Below are positions 33,709 to 42,719 of a DNA stretch of 54,888 nucleotides, piece by piece; position 1 is the first letter of the stretch; the number at the start of each line of letters is the position of its first letter. The notes below the pieces were generated by a model. That model had not been told where the DNA came from, did not search any database, and saw only the letters and a list, made by a program, of their open reading frames with translations. The stretch comes from Bradyrhizobium sp. Its GTDB lineage: Bacteria > Pseudomonadota > Alphaproteobacteria > Rhizobiales > Xanthobacteraceae. The translations under genes were made by a program, and so were the position numbers. The DNA lies in contig NZ_JACRAW010000109.1 in the NCBI RefSeq assembly GCF_016213215.1, positions 1 through 54,888 of the forward strand. Reading direction: 5' to 3'.

Positions 33709-35052
33709 ATGAGTGGCCCAAAAGCATTCAGAATAGTTACCCGCGCGGAAGTCATCGCGATCTGCCGGCGAGATCTCGCGCGACTGGAGGCCACAATCGA
33801 GAATTGGTCTTTGGCCTGCAGGCGAAACGGAACCATCGAACAGCAAGATATCGACAAGGTGATGGCTCACAGGGACGAGCTTCGCCGCCTGCTTGACGCC
33901 GATCGTTTCGTCGACTTGCAAAAGCGGGTCGCCGCCGAGATCTCATATTTGAACAGCGATATCGAACGTCGTGCCGAGAGAGCAGCGCAAGCCGCGGCCC
34001 GATCGCGGCAGGACCTGCGACGCGCCAAAGCAGCGGCACAAGCGGTGATCGCAAGGTTGCAAGCGTCCGGGATACGGGTTCCCAACGAGCTTCAGGTAGA
34101 GCTGAAATCGGCCTCACGTGACCAGCTCGATGCAGCGGTCTCGAAAGCAATCCAGCTACTACAGCCTACCGGCCCATCGCAGGGCGTTACAGACCGGCAG
34201 CGCGAGCTCGCCCAGCGCTTGGGCGCCGGCGAACGCCGCATGACACTCGATGACTGGATGTCGCAACACGCTCAGGACGGCGGCGATCCAGTCCTGTTGA
34301 AGGTCGACAAACTTCTCGGCGAGTTGAAGGGTCTGGGCGTCGATCCGAGCTCGTTCTCGGCTCGCATCACCGCTTTGGAAGCGGAAGCTCCAACGCGGCA
34401 GGCGCTGGTCGCTGACAGCTTGCTCCTGGACCTGACGTCAACTGTGAAGACGGCTCGCGAGCGCCAGCGGATCGCGGCGGAGCTGCGCGAGCGGCAGGCT
34501 GAGCTCTCGCAGATGAGTTCACCGGACGCGGTCGCCCTGTCGGCCGAAATCGAGCGGACGCTTGCTGGGGAGACCGGCACAGCGGCAGAGCTCATCAAGC
34601 GTGCTGATGCGCTGATCGAGGCGGAGGTCCGCGCCATCGCCGCGGAAGCGCGCCGAGCGGCAGTGCTCGAAGGACTCGCGAGCCTGGGCTATGAGGTCTC
34701 CGAGGGAATGGCTACCGCGTGGGTCAAAGACGGACGGATCGTCCTGCGGAAGGCGGCCAACCCTGGCTACGGGGTCGAACTTTCGGGCAGCGCGCAATCC
34801 GACCTTCTTCAGGTCAGGGCAGTCGGGATCGGAGATCCGGCAGAAGCTCGCGATCCCCTCCGCGACCGGGACATCGAAACGATCTGGTGCGGTGAGTTCG
34901 AACGCTTGCAGGCTTTGGTCGCCAAACGCGGCGGAAACCTGTCGATCGAAACCGCCCGTCCCGCCGGCCAGTATCCGCTGAAGATCATATCTGGCCCGAG
35001 CCGGGTCGCCGAAGCGGATACCGAACGCCAGCTTCGGTCGCTGCCACGTTGA
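33709..35052 (+). CDS. Coiled-coil protein closing the cluster
   Basis: A 447-residue protein with no recognised family. Residues ~1-330 are mostly Ala/Arg/Glu-rich helices (for example DIERRAERAAQAAARSRQDL), with a long predicted coiled coil. The C-terminal ~130 residues form a compact region with strands, including AWVKDGRIVLRKAANPGYGV, and LLQVRAVGIGDP; the last ~40 residues are rich in Arg and Pro. No glycyl-radical motif (RVxGY) is present. The start has a very strong ribosome site (GAGGA) 11 bp after the helicase stop. It may be a structural or target-recognition subunit. Confidence 0.75.
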   Translation: MSGPKAFRIVTRAEVIAICRRDLARLEATIENWSLACRRNGTIEQQDIDKVMAHRDELRRLLDADRFVDLQKRVAAEISYLNSDIERRAERAAQAAARSRQDLRRAKAAAQAVIARLQASGIRVPNELQVELKSASRDQLDAAVSKAIQLLQPTGPSQGVTDRQRELAQRLGAGERRMTLDDWMSQHAQDGGDPVLLKVDKLLGELKGLGVDPSSFSARITALEAEAPTRQALVADSLLLDLTSTVKTARERQRIAAELRERQAELSQMSSPDAVALSAEIERTLAGETGTAAELIKRADALIEAEVRAIAAEARRAAVLEGLASLGYEVSEGMATAWVKDGRIVLRKAANPGYGVELSGSAQSDLLQVRAVGIGDPAEARDPLRDRDIETIWCGEFERLQALVAKRGGNLSIETARPAGQYPLKIISGPSRVAEADTERQLRSLPR

Positions 35053-35158
35053 GGATGATCTGGCGAAAGCCATCCTGATGCAAGGCGAGCACGCGTCGCA
35101 CCAAGTCACGCTCTCGCGCGGAGGTGAGTGCCCTTTTCCCTGCGAAAGCTGCTGCCGA

Positions 35159-37615
35159 CTAGGCGCCCTTCTGGAGGAGATTGAGGTTCAGGGCTCCGCA
35201 CCCGCACCGTAGCGCCTCCTTCTTGCCGCGCTCGGGAGAAACGAAATACATCTCGTTGCAGGTCTGGCAAGCAAAAGCGCCCGTGAATGCCCGGAACGAC
35301 GATACCAGGGGCGCGAAATCCCCTTTCTTGAGGTCGGCCCAGTCGTTGAAATGGACGGCCGTATTGATCTGCCAGTTCTCATAGCCCGTCTTGGTCTTGG
35401 CTTCGGCGAACGTGGTTTCGATCGCATTGATCCGCTCGACGACATCCTTTTGGTTCCAGGAGTTTGCCGCAACCTTTGCCTTCTTCAGGAGCTCGCCCAA
35501 CGTGCTGGTGGCATTGGGAAGAAGGTCGCCGAGCATGAACTGAGCGTCGCCGCGAAACTCCACATGAGCGCGCAGGCGATCGCAAGCCTCCTTGGCGAAA
35601 TGTTCGAGGTAGTGGCGAAGAAGCGCAGCCGCGCTTCGCACGTCGTTCTTGGCGAGATAGTCCTCCACCTCGGTCCAGACGTCTCGGTCATCCCATTCCG
35701 TCGGGCCGAAGTCGACGGTCCATGTGCGGAAGTGCGCGAAGTTGCGCCCCTTGATCAGGCCCTCCGACTTCATGTGCCGCAGCCAGATCTCATCGTGCGT
35801 CGTGAAGATGAACTGCGTGTTCGGGAACTTCTCCTTTAACAGGGCGCACACTTGACGCCGGTGGCCGGCATCGACCGACATCAGGACGTCGTCGAGGACC
35901 GCGAAGGTGAAATTTTCGCCGAGCAGATGGTTCATCAAAGCGAGGTACAGGCAGAGGCCCATGCCGTCTTGATGGCCCTCACTATGGTAGGCGCCTGGCG
36001 GAAAATGCCCGCGGCCGTAAAAATCTACATCGAAACCGAGCTTGCCGATCGAGGGCATGAGCTTCGCCGTGAAGGTCTTCTCATCTTCCTCGTTGATCTT
36101 CCGATAGTAAGTCGCGAAAGCAGTCTCGACGTCCTTGTAGATTTTTTCGAGCGCGGCAGTCGTGACCTTCCCGTAGAGGGCAAACACCTTGGTGGCGCGA
36201 TCGGCACGGAGCTTGGCGGCCGCGAGTTTCGAGCGAGCGCCGCGATAGTGTTCGAGCCGCTCCTGCGCCAGAACGAGAAAATCGCGCGCGGCGTCCTGCT
36301 TGGTCGGCTCCGGAATCGCGGCGATCGCCGCGTCGAGCGCGGCCAGTGCCGGCTCCAGGTCGGAGACGACATGCGCGCTGTCGAGAACCGCACGCGTGTC
36401 CTCGAGCGGGAGCAGCTTCTGAAGTTGCTGGTATCGGTCACGGAGAACGGACCTGAAGTCGGTCAAAGCCGTGGCGTCGATCTTCGGGGAGAATATGCCG
36501 GCGTGCTCGATCATAATGTTCAGCGCAGTACCGGCGGCATGGAGGCAGTCGAGGATCGGTTTCAACTCCGCCTCGAGTGCGGCACGACGCTTGCTCACGT
36601 CGTCAAGGTGGGCGAGCTTTCCCGTAAGATGGTCGGAGAAGACATCAGGCTGGAACGGTGTGTCGCAGACCGGACAAGCCGCTCCGTCGTACAGCTCAAG
36701 CGCCGACTTTAGGAGTGCCTCACGCGACAGGCCGTCGAGGCTGTCGGCATCCTTCCCGAGTTCGACAGCGTTTGCATTGGCGGTCGAACATGCTTGTTTG
36801 AAGGCATCGGCTTGAAACGCAAGGAGCGCCTGCCGCAAAGTCGCAAGATCGGCGGATGCCTGTATCTTCGGCACGCGGCCGGGCACAGCCGCAGCAGCGG
36901 CGATCAGACCGTCCTTTACCGACGTGTCGGCCTCGAGATCGGTCAGCGGCGCGAGCCCCAGTAGCTCACGGCGTGGGTTGATGGCTTCAAGGATGGATTT
37001 CTTCGTGAGTTGCGCTGTTCTGAGCGCGGCCAGCAGGTTGGTTATCGCGTCCTTTTCCGCTCGCTCAAGGCCCGAAAGATCCTTGGTGCAGGCGTTAGCG
37101 ATCTTCTGCAGGACACCGCGCAGCTTCTCGATATCGTTGAGGCGCAGCAGCGATTGGACCTCTTTCGACCGCTGGCCGGGCTCCGAGAGGACGTAGCGGA
37201 TCAACTCGCGGCGTGACAGTGCGAATTCGGGGTGCAGGTTGACGTTTTCAAATGCGGCGATGACATCTTTGTCTGCCGGCTTGATCTCTGGCGCACCCGC
37301 AGATTTTACCGTTCGGCGGATCTGAGCCTTCTTGTTGCCGAGCGAAGGGATGATCACATCGAGTGTCACCGAGGCCGCCTCAGGCTTGGTACGGCTATCG
37401 ACGTGCGGGCCGTGCGCTTTGACCGAAAGACCGCCTGTGCCAGCGCCGGCGAGGCGGGAGATATTGCCGGTCAGGGCGAATTCGATCGCATCGACGATGC
37501 CACTCTTGCCGGTGCCGTTCGGCCCGCAGGCAGCGAAATTCTGGCCCTTGAGTTCGAGGGTCAGCTCGCGAATGCCACGAAATTCCTTGATATTTATCTT
37601 GTCGATCCGGATCAT
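35159..37615 (-). CDS. RecF/RecN-like SMC ATPase with zinc hook and C-terminal zinc ribbon
   Basis: An 818-residue AAA_23-type ATPase. Walker A ACGPNGTGKSGIVDAIEF is at ~29-46, and the zinc hook CPVC (in YDGAACPVCDTPF, ~residue 316) lies between coiled-coil arms. The signature and Walker B part lie in GLCLYLALMNHLL and FAVLDDVLMSVDAGHRR, followed by IFTTHDEIW (His switch). A helical tail (~620-780) ends in a zinc ribbon with CQTC and CGCGA. Such proteins act in repair or in Lamassu/Septu-type defence. Its ATG overlaps the stop of a 69-residue gene (ATGA), suggesting a two-gene unit. Confidence 0.85.
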   Translation of the reverse strand: MIRIDKINIKEFRGIRELTLELKGQNFAACGPNGTGKSGIVDAIEFALTGNISRLAGAGTGGLSVKAHGPHVDSRTKPEAASVTLDVIIPSLGNKKAQIRRTVKSAGAPEIKPADKDVIAAFENVNLHPEFALSRRELIRYVLSEPGQRSKEVQSLLRLNDIEKLRGVLQKIANACTKDLSGLERAEKDAITNLLAALRTAQLTKKSILEAINPRRELLGLAPLTDLEADTSVKDGLIAAAAAVPGRVPKIQASADLATLRQALLAFQADAFKQACSTANANAVELGKDADSLDGLSREALLKSALELYDGAACPVCDTPFQPDVFSDHLTGKLAHLDDVSKRRAALEAELKPILDCLHAAGTALNIMIEHAGIFSPKIDATALTDFRSVLRDRYQQLQKLLPLEDTRAVLDSAHVVSDLEPALAALDAAIAAIPEPTKQDAARDFLVLAQERLEHYRGARSKLAAAKLRADRATKVFALYGKVTTAALEKIYKDVETAFATYYRKINEEDEKTFTAKLMPSIGKLGFDVDFYGRGHFPPGAYHSEGHQDGMGLCLYLALMNHLLGENFTFAVLDDVLMSVDAGHRRQVCALLKEKFPNTQFIFTTHDEIWLRHMKSEGLIKGRNFAHFRTWTVDFGPTEWDDRDVWTEVEDYLAKNDVRSAAALLRHYLEHFAKEACDRLRAHVEFRGDAQFMLGDLLPNATSTLGELLKKAKVAANSWNQKDVVERINAIETTFAEAKTKTGYENWQINTAVHFNDWADLKKGDFAPLVSSFRAFTGAFACQTCNEMYFVSPERGKKEALRCGCGALNLNLLQKGA

Positions 37616-37821
37616 GAAACATCCGGGAAGAGAGCGGTGCGAATTGATGGCTCGGCGAAAATGCCTTCTTCGAGCACGACCTTGCGCAGTCGCGGTGCAA
37701 TTTCCGCGAAACCTTCTTCTTTTGCCAAGGCGTCGAAGAACTCGCCAAGAATAACTCCGGCGACAGACTTGACCTTTACGGGCGGCTCCGCCGCCTCGTC
37801 GCTAATTTCCGCCGTATCCAA
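37612..37821 (-). CDS. 69-residue partner of the SMC-like ATPase
   Basis: A small acidic protein (MDTAEISDEAAEPPVKVKS, ending TALFPDVS) with one helix-rich core (GVILGEFFDALAKEEGFAEI). No family is recognised. The stop overlaps the ATPase start by four bases, so the two are translated together and may form a complex. It has a good start context after a TATAAT-poor AT-rich stretch; 37822-38112 hold no gene. Confidence 0.6.
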   Translation of the reverse strand: MDTAEISDEAAEPPVKVKSVAGVILGEFFDALAKEEGFAEIAPRLRKVVLEEGIFAEPSIRTALFPDVS

Positions 37822-38112
37822 GTTGTGATTCCCCCTGCCCGTAACATAAGATAGCAGAAGATGTTGCCTGCGTCAGTGGGGGTTTCGGACCACGGATGAC
37901 GCAGCCAAAGCACGCGGTCGGCGGGCCCGTGAGGATGCTGGTCGCGGTGGTGAAATCGCCGATCTGTCCCTTCAGCTTGGGCTGCCACTTCACTCTCGTT
38001 GCGCAAATCCGACCCCCCATCGGGGGCCGGGGCTCTCTGCACTGCAGAGAAAGACGGAAGCATTGAAAGAGCAGATCCCCACACTTCCGATCTTCCGATG
38101 ATGTCTGAACTC

Positions 38113-39441
38113 TCAGCCCTTCGGCGTATTTATGGGAGCGACATTCCAAGCGCGAAGAGATGCGATCGCCAAATCGGCTTTCTTCAGCAATTGGCGCAGC
38201 GGTGAGCATTCGGGATAGTACCGGACGAGTGTCGCCTTGATCTCCTCAAGGCTTACAATATGCCGATCCCAGCTTGGGGGTGCCGCGGCTAGCGGATCAC
38301 TCTCGGGAAGTTCGTGATAGTAGAGGTCGAAAAACACGTCATTCGAAAGCTCGTTGCGCTTATATTCACACTGGACCCAGTTATCGAGCTCGCAGCGGAT
38401 TGCATCGACGCGTTGGTGAACGCCTGCGCGTGCTCTCGTCCCAATCAGGGTCGACTTCAGCAGCCGCCCAACCAATCTGTGCCCCTCAAGCGGCATGCGG
38501 GTCTTCGGCCGGCGCCGCGCACCCGAAAGAAACATACTATATTTGACCGAGTTGTCGGCGCCGCGCCGCTCGCCAACTGTCTTGACCTCGCGCGCCTTTG
38601 CCTCGATCTCCGCCATCCGACCCGGGCTGACAAACGCGGGCACAGTCGGCATCGACTCTCCATTCCAGGCAGACGCGACGATGGGGGCCGGTACCTCCGT
38701 CAATCGCGAGACGATCGGCTCCAGCGAATATCCCTTGGATACATCAGCCAGAAGAAAGAGCGACGTTCCGCCGTCGGGGCGATACATACCCTTCCAGCGC
38801 GAAACCGCGACCGCCCAACCATGTCGGGCCGCCCACTCCTCCTGCTCCGGAGTAACACCGCCACGGGTGTAAGGCTCAGTGGTGCGGATGAAGGTCTTCG
38901 CTGCTGGATCAAACCATGCAGCGTCGTGGTCGGAACCCGGCATCCGATACTGGAATTGTCCTCGCGGGAAGGATCGCTTCGCGTTTGACGGGACGAGTCG
39001 CGTGGCCTCGATAAACTGGATAGTTCTCGCCGCCTCGCACGCAGCCTCGCGGGCCGCCTGCTGCGACGACGCAGTGTATGTGTCTGCAAGATGATCGGGA
39101 CCCTCGCGTCGCATCGTAGCCAGCCCCCGCGATGCCTTGTACTGCGTCGGCCTCAGCAACGCGTCGAGAGGCTTCACGAGCTGCATCCTCAAAAGCTCGC
39201 AACCCATCGCCTTTGTTGCACGATCTCGCCAAAGAACAGAGACGTACAGCACGGCTAATGGGCCAGGGGCTGCGAAGCCATCTCCAAGCTTGCGGAGCGC
39301 ATGCTTGTAGTTTTCGAAGCCAGCCGCCTTTGATGCCATGTCTAAGGCGATGGCATACCGAATGTGATCGGACTTCTTAAATCGCTTGGCGAGCTGCTTG
39401 ATGCCCTCAATCGAGGACGGACGAATGTGATCGTTCGACAC
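38113..39441 (-). CDS. DUF5623 domain protein
   Basis: A 442-residue protein starting at a GTG (39441) after GGGAGA. The opening MSNDHIRPSSIEGIKQLAKR and AAGFENYKHALRKL match DUF5623 as I recall it. The rest holds blocks of unknown function (TRLVPSNAKRSFPRGQ, EEWAARHGWAVAVSRWKGMY) and a basic C-terminal part. The family function is unknown. It is common on plasmids and in accessory islands. The open frame extends to 39651, but the upstream part is rich in Ser/Arg/Cys and is not likely to be translated. Confidence 0.8.
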   Translation of the reverse strand: MSNDHIRPSSIEGIKQLAKRFKKSDHIRYAIALDMASKAAGFENYKHALRKLGDGFAAPGPLAVLYVSVLWRDRATKAMGCELLRMQLVKPLDALLRPTQYKASRGLATMRREGPDHLADTYTASSQQAAREAACEAARTIQFIEATRLVPSNAKRSFPRGQFQYRMPGSDHDAAWFDPAAKTFIRTTEPYTRGGVTPEQEEWAARHGWAVAVSRWKGMYRPDGGTSLFLLADVSKGYSLEPIVSRLTEVPAPIVASAWNGESMPTVPAFVSPGRMAEIEAKAREVKTVGERRGADNSVKYSMFLSGARRRPKTRMPLEGHRLVGRLLKSTLIGTRARAGVHQRVDAIRCELDNWVQCEYKRNELSNDVFFDLYYHELPESDPLAAAPPSWDRHIVSLEEIKATLVRYYPECSPLRQLLKKADLAIASLRAWNVAPINTPKG

Positions 39442-39828
39442 GTCAGGTCTCCCGGCCCTTAGCGAAGCGTCGCCCGTCAACCACCTCTCGAGCCCGACAC
39501 GACATGACGGGAACGATTGATTGTGACAGCGCCTCAACGGCTTCGCTATGACGGGCGGCAGGCTCCTGCCGAGAGCCGACTCGAACTTACCACAACCTAG
39601 ACTTCTACGGAAGGATGCTCGCCCCTGCCGGGACCCGGAGGCTTCCGGCATTAACTCTTATCTACCCCCTGTCCCCTCCCCGCCAAGCTGGCAATGACCA
39701 AGGGGCTTGATGCTCGAGCTCCACTAACCGCACCAGTTTCGCTCCAGAAACGACCTTCGCAAAGCACAACGAACGAAATCGAAATCGAACGAAATCTGAG
39801 TAAAATCAACGAAACTGACCGATACTCT

Positions 39829-39877
39829 GCCGCTCATAACGGTCTGGTTGCAGGTTCGAGTCCTGCCGGGCCCACCA
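39829..39877 (+). repeat. attachment-site copy 1: 3' end of a CAT-anticodon tRNA
   Basis: CCGCTCATAACGG (anticodon stem and loop with CAT) is followed by a T-arm GCAGGTTCGAGTCCTGC and the acceptor end CGGGCCCACCA. Without a 5' half this is not a working tRNA; integrases commonly use such 3' halves as att sites. The tRNA would be tRNA-Met or tRNA-Ile2. The region 39730-39830 resembles 47643-47735. Confidence 0.8.
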
Positions 39878-39912
39878 GCAATTCAATGGCTTAGCAAAAC
39901 GTCAAAAAAATG

Positions 39913-39936
39913 GGGGCGCAGGTTGGGGCACAGGTA
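39913..39936. repeat. Tandem 12-mer GGGGCRCAGGTW beside attachment copy 1
   Basis: GGGGCGCAGGTT and GGGGCACAGGTA stand end to end 35 bp after the tRNA fragment. A matching GGGGCACAGGTT occurs at 42419-42430 beside the second copy. They could be integrase arm-type binding sites; this is inference. Confidence 0.4.
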
Positions 39937-40187
39937 TATGTGCTCATCTGGCAGATGCTGCGACCGCCGACGGTTACGAGCCTCACGATAGAAGAGGTAA
40001 CAACTCGATGCTGCCGGCGCGCCCGCATGAGACGCGGCGTTGGCGCGTGCAGCCACAGAGCAAATGGACATTCGTTCAACGCACCAGCGTGCTGGCTGCG
40101 AGCGACAGGCCTGCCGTCGCCGCGGCTCCACGTGCAGTCGGCTTGAGTTAACTGCGTGTGCAGCGCTGATTGCGAGGCATTGATCCA

Positions 40188-41846
40188 CTACATCTTGCTC
40201 GAAAGAACCTTGCACTTACCCAAATTCTTGAAAAGGCTAGCCGGATAGGAGTCCGCATAACCGAGCTTTACGGCCGTGAGCAGCTTCGCAATGGTGGTAT
40301 GGACCAGACTTGGGATCTGGCCCTCCACCGAGGTGAACGTCTTGCCCGACTCCAGACCTAAAGCGCTTAGGACGGCCCATTCTATGAAGCGATTTCCATG
40401 AACGCAGATAAGGCCGTCACGCCCCGTGTACTTCTTCGATTCTGAACTCAATGCCTGATCAACGGCCCGAAGTGCCTGTACTGCCTGCCAAACGTACGGC
40501 CCACTGACCCCACCGTTGAAGAGCTGCTTGTAGGGTGTTTTTGACAAATCTTCCCAGAGCTTACCAATCTCCCGCTTCGCCTGGACGGCTAGCGATACGT
40601 CGGAGTTGGAGCATGCCAACGCCACTGTTGCCTCGGTAAGGTCAAACCTCTTTGCAGCAGACCCGCTCGAGGCTCCTGACTTGTATGCATACTCGACTCC
40701 CTCGATGTGGAGTTCTTGTCGAATTCTCTCTTGCTCGGGATCTAGAGCAACGAAATCACGCTTTTCAATCGCATTCTGCGTGTTGGTAAACCTAGTAACC
40801 TCGGACGCAAAGGCCGACGGACTCTTTTCACTGGAGATTATTCGTACCGGAACCATCGCTTTCTGAACGGAGTCGGGGTTTTGTGTCGCTGCCGCAAAAA
40901 TCGAACCTACCGTTTGCGCGCCATTCACGACACAGAAACCGGTACATTCAAAGATGCCCGATTCGGTCGAGTTACCGCCTATTGGCTTCTTCGCCACCCC
41001 GGATGCAACAACTGTGATGCCGTTGTTAAAGTACCAGAAATCCTCTGGGCGCTTCAACAGCGTGTCAACAATGTCCTGATTGACTTGGCTCGTCCCCAAG
41101 AACTGCCGTAGGTTCTTGTCAAACAATCGGCTACCGTTAGCTTTCATCCAACTGGCGACGTCAGCGGCGCATACCTGGCCATACACACCGAAATGCGGTT
41201 CTTTTACTTGCCCCCATCCATACAGCTGAACTTCAGCCGAGACCGGGGCTCCCGCCAACCCAGCGGCAACGGCTTTATGCAGATCGCCCTGTTTCAGCAC
41301 ACGTACGAACATGAGGTCCGACGTGTCATTTTGAGAGGTCACGTAACTGTCGAGCGCAGCTTGGACCTCGGCACTCAAGTCCTCTTGGCCGGTATGAGCT
41401 ATGACGAGCACAAAATTTGCATTTGCATCGAACAGCGCACTCTCAATGTCCGGCCGCTTAGCCTGTATTCGTGAATTTAGCGACGCGATGTCATCGTCGA
41501 GAACTTTCTTCACGCCGTCGATGAACTTCAGAACCTCTCCGAGTTCAATGGACCCGTGTCCGTCCTCATGCCATTTTGTCTGGACCAGATACAGAGTTCG
41601 GTCGCTCGGACCGAAATAGACCAGATCAATACCACCATCCTGCGCGCCGTCCGTTACTGACTTCGCCAGTTCTTCAATGGGCTCTTCAGTCATTTGCGAG
41701 ACAGCCAGTGCGGCAAGCGCTCGCGTGAGAAACGCCTTTTTGACCTGCTGCGGATCGGAATGATGAGCGTAGTCACTCATGTCGATCCGGCCGTCCAATT
41801 TGGACTTCAGATATCCCTCAGTCTGGGTAACGTGCAACTTGGACAT
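40188..41846 (-). CDS. AIPR-family abortive infection protein with a nuclease-like N-terminus
   Basis: A 552-residue protein. The N-terminal region carries a PD-(D/E)xK-like core: QDGGIDLVYFGPSDRTLYLV, then QTKW (Asp74, Gln89, Lys91). The AIPR (abortive infection phage resistance) domain follows, with blocks FWYFNNGITVVASGV, CVVNGAQTVGSIF and VTRFTNTQNAIEKRDFVALD. AIPR proteins give phage resistance alone or with DNA modification and helicase genes. The start at 41846 (MSKLHVTQTEGYL) is chosen because the upstream frame overlaps the old integrase region and is not protein-like. It is alone between two attachment-site copies. Confidence 0.88.
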   Translation of the reverse strand: MSKLHVTQTEGYLKSKLDGRIDMSDYAHHSDPQQVKKAFLTRALAALAVSQMTEEPIEELAKSVTDGAQDGGIDLVYFGPSDRTLYLVQTKWHEDGHGSIELGEVLKFIDGVKKVLDDDIASLNSRIQAKRPDIESALFDANANFVLVIAHTGQEDLSAEVQAALDSYVTSQNDTSDLMFVRVLKQGDLHKAVAAGLAGAPVSAEVQLYGWGQVKEPHFGVYGQVCAADVASWMKANGSRLFDKNLRQFLGTSQVNQDIVDTLLKRPEDFWYFNNGITVVASGVAKKPIGGNSTESGIFECTGFCVVNGAQTVGSIFAAATQNPDSVQKAMVPVRIISSEKSPSAFASEVTRFTNTQNAIEKRDFVALDPEQERIRQELHIEGVEYAYKSGASSGSAAKRFDLTEATVALACSNSDVSLAVQAKREIGKLWEDLSKTPYKQLFNGGVSGPYVWQAVQALRAVDQALSSESKKYTGRDGLICVHGNRFIEWAVLSALGLESGKTFTSVEGQIPSLVHTTIAKLLTAVKLGYADSYPASLFKNLGKCKVLSSKM

Positions 41847-42049
41847 CGTTTCGCGCTTTCCATTTGGTCGAGTTGATCTTGCCGGCCAAGATGTGATGCT
41901 GCCACTGAATCCATCGGATTTGCTAGCCCCACGATAACGATCACGGGGAAATCGCATGCCGGAGATCGGCAGGACCGTCCAGTTGGCGAAGATCGAGTCA
42001 ACGAACCCGACCAGGCTCGACGTCGCGACCTCTACCCGCGACATGACGC

Positions 42050-42379
42050 GGGACTGGCTCATCAGCGAGCCACTTCGTCGAGCGGCACGTCAAGGCGGTG
42101 TCGAGCGTAAAGACCGGGATGGCGAGCGCCGTAGCGCTGGCGAAGCTTCGATCTGTCCGAGGGCAGCGTGGCGCCTCACACCCTCGCCACAAGGCTGCTA
42201 CCTGGCTGATGCAGAAGGGAGTCGAGCTGTGGCAGGCGTCCGGATTCCTTTGTATTTCGGAGAAGACGCTGATCAAAAACTATGGCCACCACTACCCGGA
42301 TTACATGCGCGACGCGGCGGAGATGATCACGAAGAAACGTAAGGTCACCCGGTCTCGTTTGGGACGTCGTGCAGCGTAG
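42050..42379 (+). pseudogene. Tyrosine integrase, C-terminal remnant
   Basis: In the frame ending at 42379 the sequence reads HFVERHVKAVSSVKTG, RHKAATWLMQKGVELW and GFLCISEKTLIKNYGHHYPD. This is the catalytic end of an island integrase: the Arg-His pair appears as R-H-K-A, and the Tyr lies in NYGHH. The N-terminal two-thirds and the first Arg are missing. It points to the attachment-site copy at 42508, 129 bp away, and marks the former edge of an island. Confidence 0.75.
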
Positions 42380-42507
42380 AAAACCCCTTCAGTTATAGGG
42401 TTTGCTTCACTTTCAGCTGGGGCACAGGTTGAGCACAAAAAACGTGCAAGACGGGGTCAAACAGGCGCAAAATATGCAAATCAGTCAATAGCTTAGGGCA
42501 CATCGTA

Positions 42508-42556
42508 CCGCTCATAACGGTCTGGTTGCAGGTTCGAGTCTTGCCGGGCTCCACCA
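42508..42556 (+). repeat. attachment-site copy 2: 3' end of a CAT-anticodon tRNA
   Basis: CCGCTCATAACGG is followed by TCTGGTTGCAGGTTCGAGTC and an acceptor end GGGCTCCACCA. It differs from copy 1 at a few places in the T-stem and acceptor and has no 5' half. It lies in the same orientation as copy 1. Confidence 0.8.
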
Positions 42557-42719
42557 TTCGGCAGCATCGCGTTTGAAAACATCCTACTTTTGGCTTCGCG
42601 GTCACACCCGACCCACTAGGGTGTGACAACGGTTCACGTGGTGTTCGCTGGCAGGTTTTGGAAACGTTCGCATGTCTCGATCGTTTGCCGTAGCGGGTAC
42701 ATGCATCGCCCGTGTCGGC

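Noticed and set aside
33709..35052. Glycyl-radical partner for the radical SAM protein
   Set aside because: No RVxGY-like C-terminal motif is present in this protein or its neighbours.
39829..39877. Calling this a tRNA gene
   Set aside because: Only the anticodon arm, T-arm and acceptor end are present; no D-arm or 5' acceptor strand can be found.
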